The position numbers and the translations under genes were made by a program. This document shows positions 33,997 to 42,814 of a stretch of 64,000 nucleotides of DNA, in pieces (the stretch's first letter is position 1; the number at the start of each line of letters is the position of its first letter). The notes under the pieces were generated by a model. That model saw only the letters and a program-made list of their open reading frames with translations. It did no database searches and had not been told where the DNA came from. Origin of the DNA: Nitrospira sp. (lineage in GTDB: Bacteria; Nitrospirota; Nitrospiria; Nitrospirales; Nitrospiraceae); assembly GCA_018242665.1 (NCBI GenBank), contig JAFEBL010000001.1:62001-126000 (forward strand). The letters run 5' to 3'.

Positions 33997-34764
33997 TTAC
34001 CCATGCGCCACTTTCTGGCGCCCAAGATAGATCTCTCGTACTCGGTCGTCGGCCTGCACCTTCTCCACCGTCCCCTCGCAGATCACCGTGCCTTCATGCA
34101 ACACGGTCACGATCCGAGCGATCTGCCGCACAAACTCCATATCATGCTCGATCACGATGATGGCATGTTTCTCAGATAGCGACTGAAGCAAGCGCCCGGT
34201 CTGTTCTGTTTCCTCGTCAGTCATGCCCGCCACCGGTTCATCGACCAGCAACAGCTCCGGATCCTGCAAAATGACCATCCCGATTTCGAGCCATTGTTTC
34301 TGCCCATGCGATAAGGAGCCGGCTCGTTTGCGCACGTGATCCTTCAATCCAATGGTCTCCAACGTCCGATCGATTTCTTCCCGCTCGGCTTGCGTCGATG
34401 TGCCCCTCAGCGTGGCGAAGACGCCTTTGCTGGGGCGGCTCAATGACAGGTCCAAATTCTCCCAGACGCTCAGGTTCCCGTAGATCGACGGCGCCTGAAA
34501 CTTTCGACCGATCCCGAGTTGCGTAATTTCATATTCCCGCATCCCCATGAGATCCCGGTCCTTGCCGAAGATCACGCGCCCTGCCGCCGGTTTCGTTTTG
34601 CCGGAAATCACATCGAGGAGGGTCGTCTTCCCGGCGCCGTTCGGGCCGATCACGACACGCAACTCGCGATGGTTGACGATGAAGTTCAGGTTGTTGAGCG
34701 CCTTGAACCCGTCATAATCAACGGTGACACCTTCCAGATAAATGATGGAGCCATGTTCCGTCAT
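33997..34764 (-). CDS. urtD: Urea ABC transporter ATP-binding protein UrtD
   Basis: The protein has 255 residues from ATG 34764, which overlaps the urtC stop (ATGA). The longer open frame upstream lies inside urtC and is not used. Walker [10 protein letters not shown], signature LSHGQKQWLEIG and Walker B LLLVDEPVAGM identify an LivG/UrtD-type ATPase. Confidence 0.95.
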   Translation of the reverse strand: MTEHGSIIYLEGVTVDYDGFKALNNLNFIVNHRELRVVIGPNGAGKTTLLDVISGKTKPAAGRVIFGKDRDLMGMREYEITQLGIGRKFQAPSIYGNLSVWENLDLSLSRPSKGVFATLRGTSTQAEREEIDRTLETIGLKDHVRKRAGSLSHGQKQWLEIGMVILQDPELLLVDEPVAGMTDEETEQTGRLLQSLSEKHAIIVIEHDMEFVRQIARIVTVLHEGTVICEGTVEKVQADDRVREIYLGRQKVAHG

Positions 34765-35909
34765 GCCTGTTCCCCTTCCACCGCCTGAGTCTTCGGCAAT
34801 CGGACGGCCTTCTCCGCGAGTTTGCCCCGGACTTGCCTCGCAATTCCCATCATCCCGTCCGGAAAGAGCAGGACCACCGCCACGAACAGTCCGCCGAGAA
34901 AGAAGGGCCACAGCTCGGGGAAGGAGTTCGTCAGGATGCTGCGCCCCAGGTTGACTCCCACCGCGCCGACGATGGCGCCCACAAGCGTGGCGCGCCCTCC
35001 CACCGCGACCCACACCACCATTTCCAGCGATGGCAAAACCCCCATCTGCGCCGGGGTGATGATGCCGACCTGCGGCACATAGAGAATGCCGGCCAGCCCT
35101 GCCAACATCGCCGACACTACGAAGACGAATAGCTTGTACGTGGCCGGCGAATAGCCCGAGAACAACACACGCTGCTCGCTGTCGCGAATCGCAATCAAGA
35201 CCCGGCCGGCGCGCGAGGCAATAATCCAGCGGCACATGGCATACGCCCCGCCGAGACAGAGCACCGTAATGACATAGAGTGCGAGCTGCGTGCCCGGGGC
35301 GGATAAGCGAAACCCGAGCAGCGTTTTGAAGTCGGTGAGGCCATTGGTGCCGCCGAGATTCGTTTCATTGCGATTGAAGACTAACCAGGCCATCAAGGCC
35401 AAGGCCTGCGTGATGATGGCAAAATAGACGCCCCGAATCCGGCTGCGAAAGGCGAGAAACCCGAAGATGAGCGCGAAGCAGGCCGGCGCCAGAAGACCGG
35501 CCAACACAGCGGCGGTGAAGCTATAAAAGGGTTTCCAGAAAAACGGCAATTCCGTCACCTGATTCCAGACCATGAAATCCGGTAACGCACTGCCGTAGAC
35601 GCTTTGGCTTCCGATGGTGAGCATGAGGTGCATGCCCATGCAATAGGCGCCGATCCCGAAAAACACCCCCTGTCCGAGGCTCAGGATCCCTGCATATCCC
35701 CAGATCAAATCCAGCCCCAGCGCCAGGATGGCGAAGGCCAGGAATTTGCCGAACCGGTTGAGCGCGAAATCCGACACATGGAGCCAGGAATCTTCCGCCG
35801 GCAACACATTGAGTATCGGCAAAACAAATAGCAGCACGACCCCGACCACCCAGAACATGGTTCCTTCGTGTCGTTCCGCGCTCGATGATGGTGGCACTGA
35901 ATCTCCCAT
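34761..35909 (-). CDS. urtC: Urea ABC transporter permease UrtC
   Basis: The protein has 382 residues from ATG 35909 (MGDSVPP). About ten membrane helices of the LivM type are seen, with LDLIWGYAGILSLGQGVFFGIGAYCMGMHL and the ABC-contact segment WIIASRAGRVLIAIRDSEQRVLFSGY. It pairs with UrtB. Spacing to urtB is 28 bp and it overlaps urtD. Confidence 0.95.
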   Translation of the reverse strand: MGDSVPPSSSAERHEGTMFWVVGVVLLFVLPILNVLPAEDSWLHVSDFALNRFGKFLAFAILALGLDLIWGYAGILSLGQGVFFGIGAYCMGMHLMLTIGSQSVYGSALPDFMVWNQVTELPFFWKPFYSFTAAVLAGLLAPACFALIFGFLAFRSRIRGVYFAIITQALALMAWLVFNRNETNLGGTNGLTDFKTLLGFRLSAPGTQLALYVITVLCLGGAYAMCRWIIASRAGRVLIAIRDSEQRVLFSGYSPATYKLFVFVVSAMLAGLAGILYVPQVGIITPAQMGVLPSLEMVVWVAVGGRATLVGAIVGAVGVNLGRSILTNSFPELWPFFLGGLFVAVVLLFPDGMMGIARQVRGKLAEKAVRLPKTQAVEGEQA

Positions 35910-35937
35910 GCTTTCTGCCCGATCCCTCCTCTCTTCG

Positions 35938-37500
35938 TTAGCCTTCGGCGTGACGGCCCTTGACCGCAAATAACCCTGATGGCCGCCGCTGCAGGAACAA
36001 AATCACCAACACCAGGATCAACACCTTGCCATACACCGCGCCGAGGCTCGGCTCCATTAGCTTATTCAGCCCGCCGATCCCGAGCGAGGCGATAATGGTT
36101 CCCGCAAGTTTGCCGACCCCGCCCGTCACGACCACCATGAAGGAGTCCACGATGTAGTTCTGCCCAAGACCCGGTTCGACATTGCCCACCAGCGTCAAGG
36201 CCCACCCGGCGATGCCGGCCAGGCCGGAGCCAAAGGCGAAGGTATAGGCGTCCACTTTTCTCGTCGGAATTCCCAAGCAGGCGCTCATGCTGCGATTCTG
36301 TGTGACGGCCCGCACCCGAAGTCCGATGCTGGAACGAAACAGCAGGACATAAATGCCGATGACACTGAGAATGGAGAGGGCAATGATGAACAGCCGGTTG
36401 AAGGGCAGGAACACGCCCACCAACACTTGAGTGCCGCCGTTCAGCCACGACGGCGCGGTAATGGCTGTCAGATCCCCAAAGTACATGCGCGCCCCTTGGA
36501 TCAATATCAAGCTGACGCCCCAGGTGGCCAACATCGTTTCCAGCGGGCGGCCGTAGAGGAAACGAATGACGGTGGCTTCCAGGATCAACCCGAACAGGGC
36601 CGAGGCCAGAAAGGCAGCGGGAAGCGCAGCCAAATAATAGGAATCGAACCAGCTCTCAGGCACATAGAGTTTGAAACATTCCTGCACGACGAATGTCGCG
36701 TAGGCGCCGATCATCATGAGCTCGCCATGTGCCATGTTGATGACGCCCATCAACCCGAACACAATCGCGAGCCCCAGGGACATGATGAGGAGAATGGAAC
36801 TCAGACTGATGCCGCGGAACAGCGTCTCGATCGCGCTGGACCAGACGTTCCAGGATTCGATCCGTTCGATCGCGGCTGTGGCCGTCTGCGCGAGCGCTTT
36901 CTGCTCTGCGGTCGCCGACTCGTCGATTCCCGCTTGTACCAACGCTTGTAGCGCCGGCACGGCGTTCTGGCTGCGCATGTCGCCCAGCTTCGCGGCGGCC
37001 TGCTGCTGACCGGCTGGATTGTTGGAAGCCAGTTTCAATAGCAGCGCAGACTCTTCCATCGCATACCGCACCCAGCGATGCGATTCGTTGGCTGCGGCAG
37101 CCTGCAGCCAGGGAATGGCCGCAGGACGGCCGTTCGTGCCGAGATCCGTGGCGGCCGTGCGGCGTGTATCGGCATCCGGGCTGGCTAGATTCGCGCGATT
37201 GCGCCAGATATCGATCACCGGCTTAATCGCCATGCGCAGGCTGCGGTCCGCATCGGCCCGCAGTGCCTCCATTCGCGGCAACAGCGAGGCATCTCCCTGT
37301 TCGATCAACAGACGAACCGCCTGCTCCCGCGTCCCTTCCACCTCACTCGACACATCGGCCAACGCCTGCTCGACTTGAGGCGACGGAGACACATTCGCCT
37401 GCGCCTCCGCCGCCACACTCCCGATCGCGAACCACCCTAGACTGGCGGCAATCATCCCGATACCGATAAACAACTTCATGCGATGACGACTTTCATCCAT
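35938..37500 (-). CDS. urtB: Urea ABC transporter permease UrtB with periplasmic N-terminal extension
   Basis: The protein has 520 residues, with ATG 37479 as alternative start. A signal-like segment is followed by about 190 residues of alpha-helical HEAT-like repeats (VEGTREQAVRLLIEQGDASLLPRMEAL and two further units), which would be periplasmic. The LivH-type permease comes after residue ~220 (GLAIVFGLMGVINMAHGELMMIGAY; RAVTQNRSMSACLGIPTRKVDAYTFAFGSGLAGIAGWAL). The extension is known in many UrtB proteins and probably contacts UrtA. Confidence 0.94.
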   Translation of the reverse strand: MDESRHRMKLFIGIGMIAASLGWFAIGSVAAEAQANVSPSPQVEQALADVSSEVEGTREQAVRLLIEQGDASLLPRMEALRADADRSLRMAIKPVIDIWRNRANLASPDADTRRTAATDLGTNGRPAAIPWLQAAAANESHRWVRYAMEESALLLKLASNNPAGQQQAAAKLGDMRSQNAVPALQALVQAGIDESATAEQKALAQTATAAIERIESWNVWSSAIETLFRGISLSSILLIMSLGLAIVFGLMGVINMAHGELMMIGAYATFVVQECFKLYVPESWFDSYYLAALPAAFLASALFGLILEATVIRFLYGRPLETMLATWGVSLILIQGARMYFGDLTAITAPSWLNGGTQVLVGVFLPFNRLFIIALSILSVIGIYVLLFRSSIGLRVRAVTQNRSMSACLGIPTRKVDAYTFAFGSGLAGIAGWALTLVGNVEPGLGQNYIVDSFMVVVTGGVGKLAGTIIASLGIGGLNKLMEPSLGAVYGKVLILVLVILFLQRRPSGLFAVKGRHAEG

Positions 37501-37523
37501 GCTCCCTTCCGACGCCTCCCCAC

Positions 37524-38891
37524 TCAGGCCTTCTTATACGTGCCCTGGTGGTTCACCCAGTCACACCCTTTATCGGGATTCGTGTATTCACTCCAGGGCT
37601 CAGGCTTGACCAATCCCTTGGACCGCCAGACGACTTTGAACTGGCCGTCTTTCAGGATCTCGCCGATCAACACCGGCTTGTTCGTGTGGTGGTTGGCCTC
37701 ATCCATCATGATCTCTCCACCCGGCGCGAGGAACTTCTGTCCATAGACCGCCTTGCGCACGGCGTTCACTTCCGTGGTCCCCGCTTTTTCGACGGCTTGT
37801 TTCCAGACGTGGACACCGAAATAGGCCGCTTCGATCGGATCGTCCGTGACGCGTTTTTCGCCGTCCGGAAGATTGTTCTTTTTGCAGTACGCTTTGAAAT
37901 TCGCCACGAACTGTTTGTTCTGCGGCGTGTCGACGCTCTGGTAGTAATTCCACGCCGCCAGGTGGCCGACCAGCGCAGTCTTGTCCATTCCACGCAATTC
38001 GTCTTCCGCCACGCTAAACGCCATGATCGGCGCGTCTTCCGCACGCAGACCTTGATTGGCAAATTCTTTGTAGAACGGCACGTTACTGTCGCCGTTGATC
38101 GTGCTGATGACACAGGCACCTCCACCCGCGGCGAACTTCTTAATCTTGCCGACAATGGTCTGATAGTCCTGATGATGAAACGGCGTGTATTCTTCCATGA
38201 TGTTGGCAGCCGGTACTTTTTTCGCCAGCAACATGGCGCGCAAAATCTTGTTCGTCGTCTTGGGATAGACGTAGTCGGTTCCGAGGAGATAGAACTTTTT
38301 GAAGCTGCCGCCTTCTTTGCTCATCAGGTATTCAACCGCCGGCACCGCCTGCTGGTTGACGGCTGCCCCGGTGTAGAAAACGTTCTTCGAACATTCTTCG
38401 CCCTCGTACTGGACGGGATAGAAGAGCAAGCCGTTATGCTCCTCAAAGATCGGCAAGACCGATTTCCGGCTGACTGAGGTCCAGCAGCCGAACACTACCG
38501 CCACTTTTTCCTGCACCAACAGTTGCTTGGCCTTTTCCGCAAACAGGTCCCAGTTCGAGGCGGGATCGACGACCACCAGTTTTAACTGACGCCCCAATAC
38601 TCCGCCCTTCGCGTTGATTTCCTGGACGGCCATCGAGACCACATCCTTCAACGACACTTCACTGATGGCCATCGTGCCACTCAGCGAATGCAACACGCCG
38701 ACCTTGATGGGCTCATTGTCCGCTCCCAAAGACAAGGCCCACGTGCCGAGGTTGCCGAGGACTGCCGCTATGCCAATACCGGCAGCCGTACGCGAGCTTT
38801 GCACCAGGAAGTCGCGCCGCGAGGGAAGTGGTTCGTTGGGGGCCATGGAAGTCGTTATTTCGTCGCCATGTGGCTTCTGTGGATTCATCAT
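37524..38891 (-). CDS. urtA: Urea ABC transporter substrate-binding protein UrtA
   Basis: The 455-residue type I periplasmic binding protein has a Tat-like signal (SRRDFLVQSSRTAAG followed by a hydrophobic run). The binding core shows IKVGVLHSLSGTMAISEVSLKD, FGCWTSVSRKSVLPIFEE and LFYPVQYEGEECSKNVFYTGA, typical of UrtA/FmdD (urea or short amides). It lies between the porin and urtB. The Tat signal implies folding before export. Confidence 0.94.
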   Translation of the reverse strand: MMNPQKPHGDEITTSMAPNEPLPSRRDFLVQSSRTAAGIGIAAVLGNLGTWALSLGADNEPIKVGVLHSLSGTMAISEVSLKDVVSMAVQEINAKGGVLGRQLKLVVVDPASNWDLFAEKAKQLLVQEKVAVVFGCWTSVSRKSVLPIFEEHNGLLFYPVQYEGEECSKNVFYTGAAVNQQAVPAVEYLMSKEGGSFKKFYLLGTDYVYPKTTNKILRAMLLAKKVPAANIMEEYTPFHHQDYQTIVGKIKKFAAGGGACVISTINGDSNVPFYKEFANQGLRAEDAPIMAFSVAEDELRGMDKTALVGHLAAWNYYQSVDTPQNKQFVANFKAYCKKNNLPDGEKRVTDDPIEAAYFGVHVWKQAVEKAGTTEVNAVRKAVYGQKFLAPGGEIMMDEANHHTNKPVLIGEILKDGQFKVVWRSKGLVKPEPWSEYTNPDKGCDWVNHQGTYKKA

Positions 38892-38918
38892 TCGGCTCCT
38901 TTCGCCGTCAGGTTTGGG

Positions 38919-40289
38919 CTAGAAGTTGTACCAAGTCGACAGCATGAAATTGTCCCCGGCGAAATGCTCCCTCGTGGACCATTCAGTCATGAGGTGATTC
39001 CATTCCAGGGATGCGTACAAGTCGCCCCAAATGTGGCGAACGGCCGTCAGGTAGGTCCGGTGATTCAACACATATTGCGTATCTGCGCCGGCACTCGTGC
39101 CGTTGAGATCGGAGTTCAACGGATTGTCGAACCCATACCCGGCAATGAGCGTCAGTTGTCGGTCGTAGGCGTAATCCAATTCACCCCAGCCGACCACCGT
39201 CCGGATGGCTTTGCCTGTCCCCAGGTTGCGCTCCTGGCCGAATCGGAAGAACTCCACGCCCAGCGCTTGTCCATAGGCGATCTCTCCGGTGAACTTCAGC
39301 CTGTTGGTGATGGGCACGGCCAGTTCCGCCCCGACGAGGTAGGAATTGATGTCCTGACCGGAAGGAATCCCGCCCGCCGTCGGCGCGGATCGGTAGTGAC
39401 GGAAGGCGGCGTTGAACGCCACCATGAAGCCCGCCCGATCCCCCGTCCCTGTGTAGGCGAAACGGGTCCCGACGTACGGCATTTGCACCGGATCGTTGAA
39501 GGCGTTTTCCGAGCAGGCAAATCCGCTGCTGCCGCAACTGCCCGGCGCAGCCGCCGCCGCGCCCGCGCCTTGGAAGGTCCGCCGTTGTGTCTGCGGCTGA
39601 ATGGCCGACAGCCCGCGCTCGAATCGCATCACGGTCAGCAGGCCGTTGACGTTCTCGGTGAACTGATGCTTCACGGTGAGCTGCGGAAGGCGCTGCCACA
39701 AGTTACCGTTGTAGCCCATGATGGAGAAGTCGATCAGGTTTGGATGGGAAGACATGATCGGTGTCCAATCCATACCTGCGGTGATGGTCGTGCGGCTGTT
39801 GTTCGGCGAGTATTTGACGTTCGCCAACCGCAAGCGGGGGGAGATGTTTCCCGCGTTGTCGGTTTGGCTGTAGAAGTCGGCTTCCACGACACCCGTGAGG
39901 GAATGGGTGCCGTCGGTGCGATCCGCGCGTAACCCGAATACGCTATAACGTGGATTGAGGGTCGAGGAGGCGTTGCTGCTCTTTCCGGCTGCCGTTGCAT
40001 AGCCGTTGAATTGTCCCGGATCGAGCGGATTGGTATTTCGATTGCTATAAATGCCGTCTAATTCGATACGGCCGTACGGAACGATGCTCCCCTTGCCCTC
40101 GCCGGCAAAGGTGGGCGTCACACAGCCGCCGCAAATCACTGCCGGTGGAGTTTCCACTTCCCGCGATAGTCGCCCGGCTCCTGCCGCCTCTCCGGCACTC
40201 TGCTCTTCTGCCCCCGCGGGCGTCGTGATGGCTACAGCCATCAGCACGCTCGCGTAGAGCGCAATGTTTCTGAGTCTCCCTTTCTTCAT
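38919..40289 (-). CDS. Outer-membrane porin of the urea-uptake locus
   Basis: The protein has 456 residues from ATG 40289 (MKKGRLRN), with AGGAGG ten bases upstream; the longer frame reaches into the leader. The signal peptide ends near PAGAEEQS. The rest is a beta-barrel with repeated YGRIELDGIYSN, GVVEADFYSQTDN and YDRQLTLIAGYGF strands, and it ends in Phe (STWYNF). Its position ahead of urtABCDE suggests passage of urea or short amides through the outer membrane, as for FmdC-type porins. A promoter and ANTAR-type attenuator precede it, so the whole transporter operon may be controlled there. Confidence 0.85.
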   Translation of the reverse strand: MKKGRLRNIALYASVLMAVAITTPAGAEEQSAGEAAGAGRLSREVETPPAVICGGCVTPTFAGEGKGSIVPYGRIELDGIYSNRNTNPLDPGQFNGYATAAGKSSNASSTLNPRYSVFGLRADRTDGTHSLTGVVEADFYSQTDNAGNISPRLRLANVKYSPNNSRTTITAGMDWTPIMSSHPNLIDFSIMGYNGNLWQRLPQLTVKHQFTENVNGLLTVMRFERGLSAIQPQTQRRTFQGAGAAAAAPGSCGSSGFACSENAFNDPVQMPYVGTRFAYTGTGDRAGFMVAFNAAFRHYRSAPTAGGIPSGQDINSYLVGAELAVPITNRLKFTGEIAYGQALGVEFFRFGQERNLGTGKAIRTVVGWGELDYAYDRQLTLIAGYGFDNPLNSDLNGTSAGADTQYVLNHRTYLTAVRHIWGDLYASLEWNHLMTEWSTREHFAGDNFMLSTWYNF

Positions 40290-40353
40290 CCTGAAAGCCC
40301 TCCTGGTTCGGAACGATGTGGCTGTCACCGGACCGGATGGGCTTGCAGGCAAT

Positions 40354-40448
40354 AAAAAACGCCCTTCCGGTCCAACCGTTGGACCAAAAGGACGTCATTG
40401 TCCTCTGCCTATGTGTTGTCTGCGAGAATCCAGGACGTCGTTGTCCTG
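40354..40448 (-). promoter_or_regulatory. ANTAR-type dual hairpin and terminator in the porin-urtABCDE leader
   Basis: On the minus strand, hairpin 1 (40448-40431) is CAGGAC-AACGAC-GUCCUG. After 26 bases, hairpin 2 (40404-40389) is AGGAC-AAUGAC-GUCCU. Both are perfect stems with six-base loops holding A1 and G4, and the two stem-loops are almost identical in sequence. The 3' arm of hairpin 2 feeds into the terminator ACGUCCUU...AAGGGCGU (40395-40359, inner stem GGUCCAAC/GUUGGACC) followed by a U-run. The porin start codon is 65 bases further on. This is the clearest dual-hairpin leader of the window. Confidence 0.88.
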
Positions 40449-40470
40449 CGTTCACCGCATACGGGAGAGG

Positions 40471-40500
40471 TCTATACGCCTCCTTGCCTCATCTTGTCAA
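40471..40500 (-). promoter_or_regulatory. Sigma-70-type promoter of porin-urtABCDE
   Basis: On the minus strand: -35 TTGACA (40500-40495), 18-bp spacer, -10 TATAGA (40476-40471), matching the spacing of the nadE promoter. Predicted transcription starts near 40464, about 15 bases before ANTAR hairpin 1. Confidence 0.75.
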
Positions 40501-40543
40501 GCAGCCTTCCTCAGGCGTTTTGTCCCTTCATGAATGTATCCTG

Positions 40544-40552
40544 TGGTACACT
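40544..40552 (+). promoter_or_regulatory. Extended -10 element of the plus-strand lipoprotein gene
   Basis: TGGTACACT has the extended -10 form TGnTAnnnT and lies 21 bases before the ATG at 40574. The same arrangement is seen for the paralogue near 25407. No convincing -35 was found. Confidence 0.45.
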
Positions 40553-40573
40553 ACGCGCCTTGCTGGCCGCTGT

Positions 40574-41521
40574 ATGATGAACACCTTGTCCATGAGCCAT
40601 CGCTACACATCCGCCGTAAGTCTGTTGCTCTGTGTATTGGTCTCGGCTTGCGCGAGCAACCCTCAACGTGATGTGACGATTCAGCAATCGGCCAGAGGCG
40701 GGGTCTATCTCGAGCGGATCCCTACACGTCAATTTCAGGCCACACACCCTATCAAACTGGCCCCGGAACTCATTGCCAAAAGCTTACAAGGCGTCCAGAT
40801 CGAGGAAGGCAAGGGCCTCTTGCAGTCGTTACGCGCACAGCAAAACCGGACGCTCTCCGTCTTTTCCCAGGACGACATTGCTCTGCTCGCCCCTGCCATC
40901 GCGGATGGATTGAGTCAAGCAGCGCCGGATCAGCAGGTGGGGTTTCGTATCGTGCAGAGAGGAGACTTCGAGGGACGTGATAGAACCGGTGCCGGGGTTG
41001 GATCAGGAACCACTCCGCAACGGAATCAGGAGAGCACGACGAGCGGCAAGCTGTTTGTCTATGGGCGTTCGTTGTACCTGACGATCCACCAGTTCCGCGA
41101 CTACACGGAGTCGCCCGACACCATCAACATGCCGAATCGCCGGCTGCCCGAGCCAACTGGATTAAGAAACCGCACGGTCCTGTTTCTGCCGGAATCGGCA
41201 CTCCGACCCGACATCTATGCGCCGCCCTTTGCCGCGGAAGACGGGCTGACTACACTGGTCATCGACTATGACGCACTGGCAAAAACGCCTACTGCGACAC
41301 TGCCAGCGGTACTGTCCACGCCCGAGCCGGTTCCTGCCGTCGCACCGGCCGCCATACCAGCCGTCACGCCGCCACTGCAGGACGATCTCCAGCAGATTAA
41401 AAGCCAGATGAAACAGAAGGAACGAGAGGTAGAGGAGCTGCGAAAGGAATTGGAGGATATCAAACGTCAGCTGGGCAACCAATCGACCAAAGGCGGTCAG
41501 GCCCCCTCACGCAAGCCGTAA
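40574..41521 (+). CDS. Lipoprotein with C-terminal coiled coil, divergent from porin-urtABCDE
   Basis: The protein has 315 residues from ATG 40574 (ATG 40577 also possible). The signal AVSLLLCVLVSAC gives a lipobox. The body shares with the 25424 protein the pattern R-FQATHPIKLAPELIAKSLQGV, LAPAIADGLSQAAPDQQVGF and a segment SGKLFVYGRSLYLTIHQFRD. It ends in a long charged coiled coil (QIKSQMKQKEREVEELRKEL) and a basic tail. Family and function are not recognised. Both paralogues are transcribed away from an ANTAR-type leader. Confidence 0.85.
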   Translation: MMNTLSMSHRYTSAVSLLLCVLVSACASNPQRDVTIQQSARGGVYLERIPTRQFQATHPIKLAPELIAKSLQGVQIEEGKGLLQSLRAQQNRTLSVFSQDDIALLAPAIADGLSQAAPDQQVGFRIVQRGDFEGRDRTGAGVGSGTTPQRNQESTTSGKLFVYGRSLYLTIHQFRDYTESPDTINMPNRRLPEPTGLRNRTVLFLPESALRPDIYAPPFAAEDGLTTLVIDYDALAKTPTATLPAVLSTPEPVPAVAPAAIPAVTPPLQDDLQQIKSQMKQKEREVEELRKELEDIKRQLGNQSTKGGQAPSRKP

Positions 41522-41547
41522 CCACCCACAACCGTAGATCTGTCCGG

Positions 41548-42807
41548 TCATCCGCGGTTTTTATCGGCTCGGTCTTCGATCTCACCCGCCAACAAAATCG
41601 CTTCGGCAATCTCGCGCATAGACTTGCGCAGATCCATGCTCTGTCGTTGAATCAACTTGAACGCATCTTCTTCCGACAGACGTTTCGACCGCATGAGGTA
41701 GCCCTTGGCCCGGTCGAGTAACTTGCGAACCTGCAAGGCCTCCTGCATTTCGAACGACTTTTCCAGCAGCGTCGTGTGCTCGATGGATATGGCTGCCTGA
41801 TTGGCGATGGCCTGCATCAACTTCACCTCTTCAGCCGTGAAGGTATGGGGCTTGGAGGTATAGGTATTGATGACACCGATGGCTTTTTCACGCACCAGCA
41901 TGGGCACGCAGAGGAGCGAACACAGCCCTTCTTTTGCAGCCATGTCCGGATACATGTAGGACCCTTCTTTGGTGACATCCGGCACGATGATCGGCCGGCG
42001 GTCTTGCACGGCTCGCCCGCTGATGCTCTGGCCCACCTTCACATTTGGCTTCCGCCGGTATTCTTCGCTCAGACTTTGCGTAGCGGCAATGCGCAGCTCA
42101 CCCGTCGTCTGCTCCAGCAGGATGATGGAGCAGATCTTCGATCCCATCATCTGAGCCGTCATGGTCACAATGAGTTGCAGCACGTCTTCAATCAATCGAT
42201 TGGAGGAGAGAGTCTCGGACACTTGCGACAAGGTATCGAGCTGGAGCGCCTTCCGCGTCATCTGATCATAGAGGCGGGCATTCTCAATGGCTCCGCCGAC
42301 TTGCGTCGCAATGGTCGACAGCAGGGCCAGCTCATCAGGGCGGTACCGCCGCGACCGTTTGTGCTGCACGTTGATGACGCCGACGACCTCCTGCTTGGTC
42401 GTGATGGGCACGGAGACAAACGCCTGATAGCGGTCTTCCGGCAGGTTATGAAAAAATTTGAACCGAGAATCATCGCTGGCGCTGTTTGGAATCACCACAC
42501 GAGTCCGCTCCCGGGCAACCCAGCCGGTGATACCTTCGCCCATTCCGATCGTGATTCGGCCGATGAGTTTGGGATGGGGATTTTTCGAGGCCCGTAAAAT
42601 CAGCTCGTCTCGTTTGTCGGACAGCAGGTACAGCAGGCAGGCATCGGCCTTCGTCGCTTCCACGACGACGTCGACAATATGGCGGAGCACGGCTTCTAAA
42701 TCGAGGGTGCTGCTGATCGATTCGCTAATGCGATGCAGCACATCAACTTCCCGCGTCTTTTCCCGTAGCGCCTGTTCCAGTTGAGGGACGGTTCGTTTTG
42801 GTGGCAT
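41548..42807 (-). CDS. GAF-GAF-ANTAR antiterminator protein
   Basis: The protein has 419 residues from ATG 42807, with AGGAG six bases upstream; the longer frame overlaps aroB and is not used. Residues ~5-25 are a coiled-coil lead. GAF domain 1 lies about 27-165 (SISSTLDLEAVLRHIVDVVVEATKADACLLYLL; GEGITGWVARERTRVVIPN). GAF domain 2 lies about 185-340 (LSSNRLIEDVLQLIVTMTAQMM; QSISGRAVQDRRPIIVPDV). The ANTAR domain lies at about 354-407: VRKLLDRAKGYLMRSKRLS followed by EEDAFKLIQRQSMDLRKSM and REIAEAILL, the full three-helix signature with AKGYLM. ANTAR domains bind paired hexaloop hairpins and prevent termination (AmiR, NasR, EutV). The GAF ligand is unknown. It is the best candidate here to act on the hairpin leaders at cynS, nadE, the amt block and urt. 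Confidence 0.9.
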   Translation of the reverse strand: MPPKRTVPQLEQALREKTREVDVLHRISESISSTLDLEAVLRHIVDVVVEATKADACLLYLLSDKRDELILRASKNPHPKLIGRITIGMGEGITGWVARERTRVVIPNSASDDSRFKFFHNLPEDRYQAFVSVPITTKQEVVGVINVQHKRSRRYRPDELALLSTIATQVGGAIENARLYDQMTRKALQLDTLSQVSETLSSNRLIEDVLQLIVTMTAQMMGSKICSIILLEQTTGELRIAATQSLSEEYRRKPNVKVGQSISGRAVQDRRPIIVPDVTKEGSYMYPDMAAKEGLCSLLCVPMLVREKAIGVINTYTSKPHTFTAEEVKLMQAIANQAAISIEHTTLLEKSFEMQEALQVRKLLDRAKGYLMRSKRLSEEDAFKLIQRQSMDLRKSMREIAEAILLAGEIEDRADKNRG

Positions 42808-42814
42808 GACGCTC

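Noticed and set aside
34765..35235. N-terminal extension of urtD
   Set aside because: The frame is open but lies within urtC and shows Arg/Gly-rich out-of-frame composition; the ATG at 34764 gives the family's normal length.
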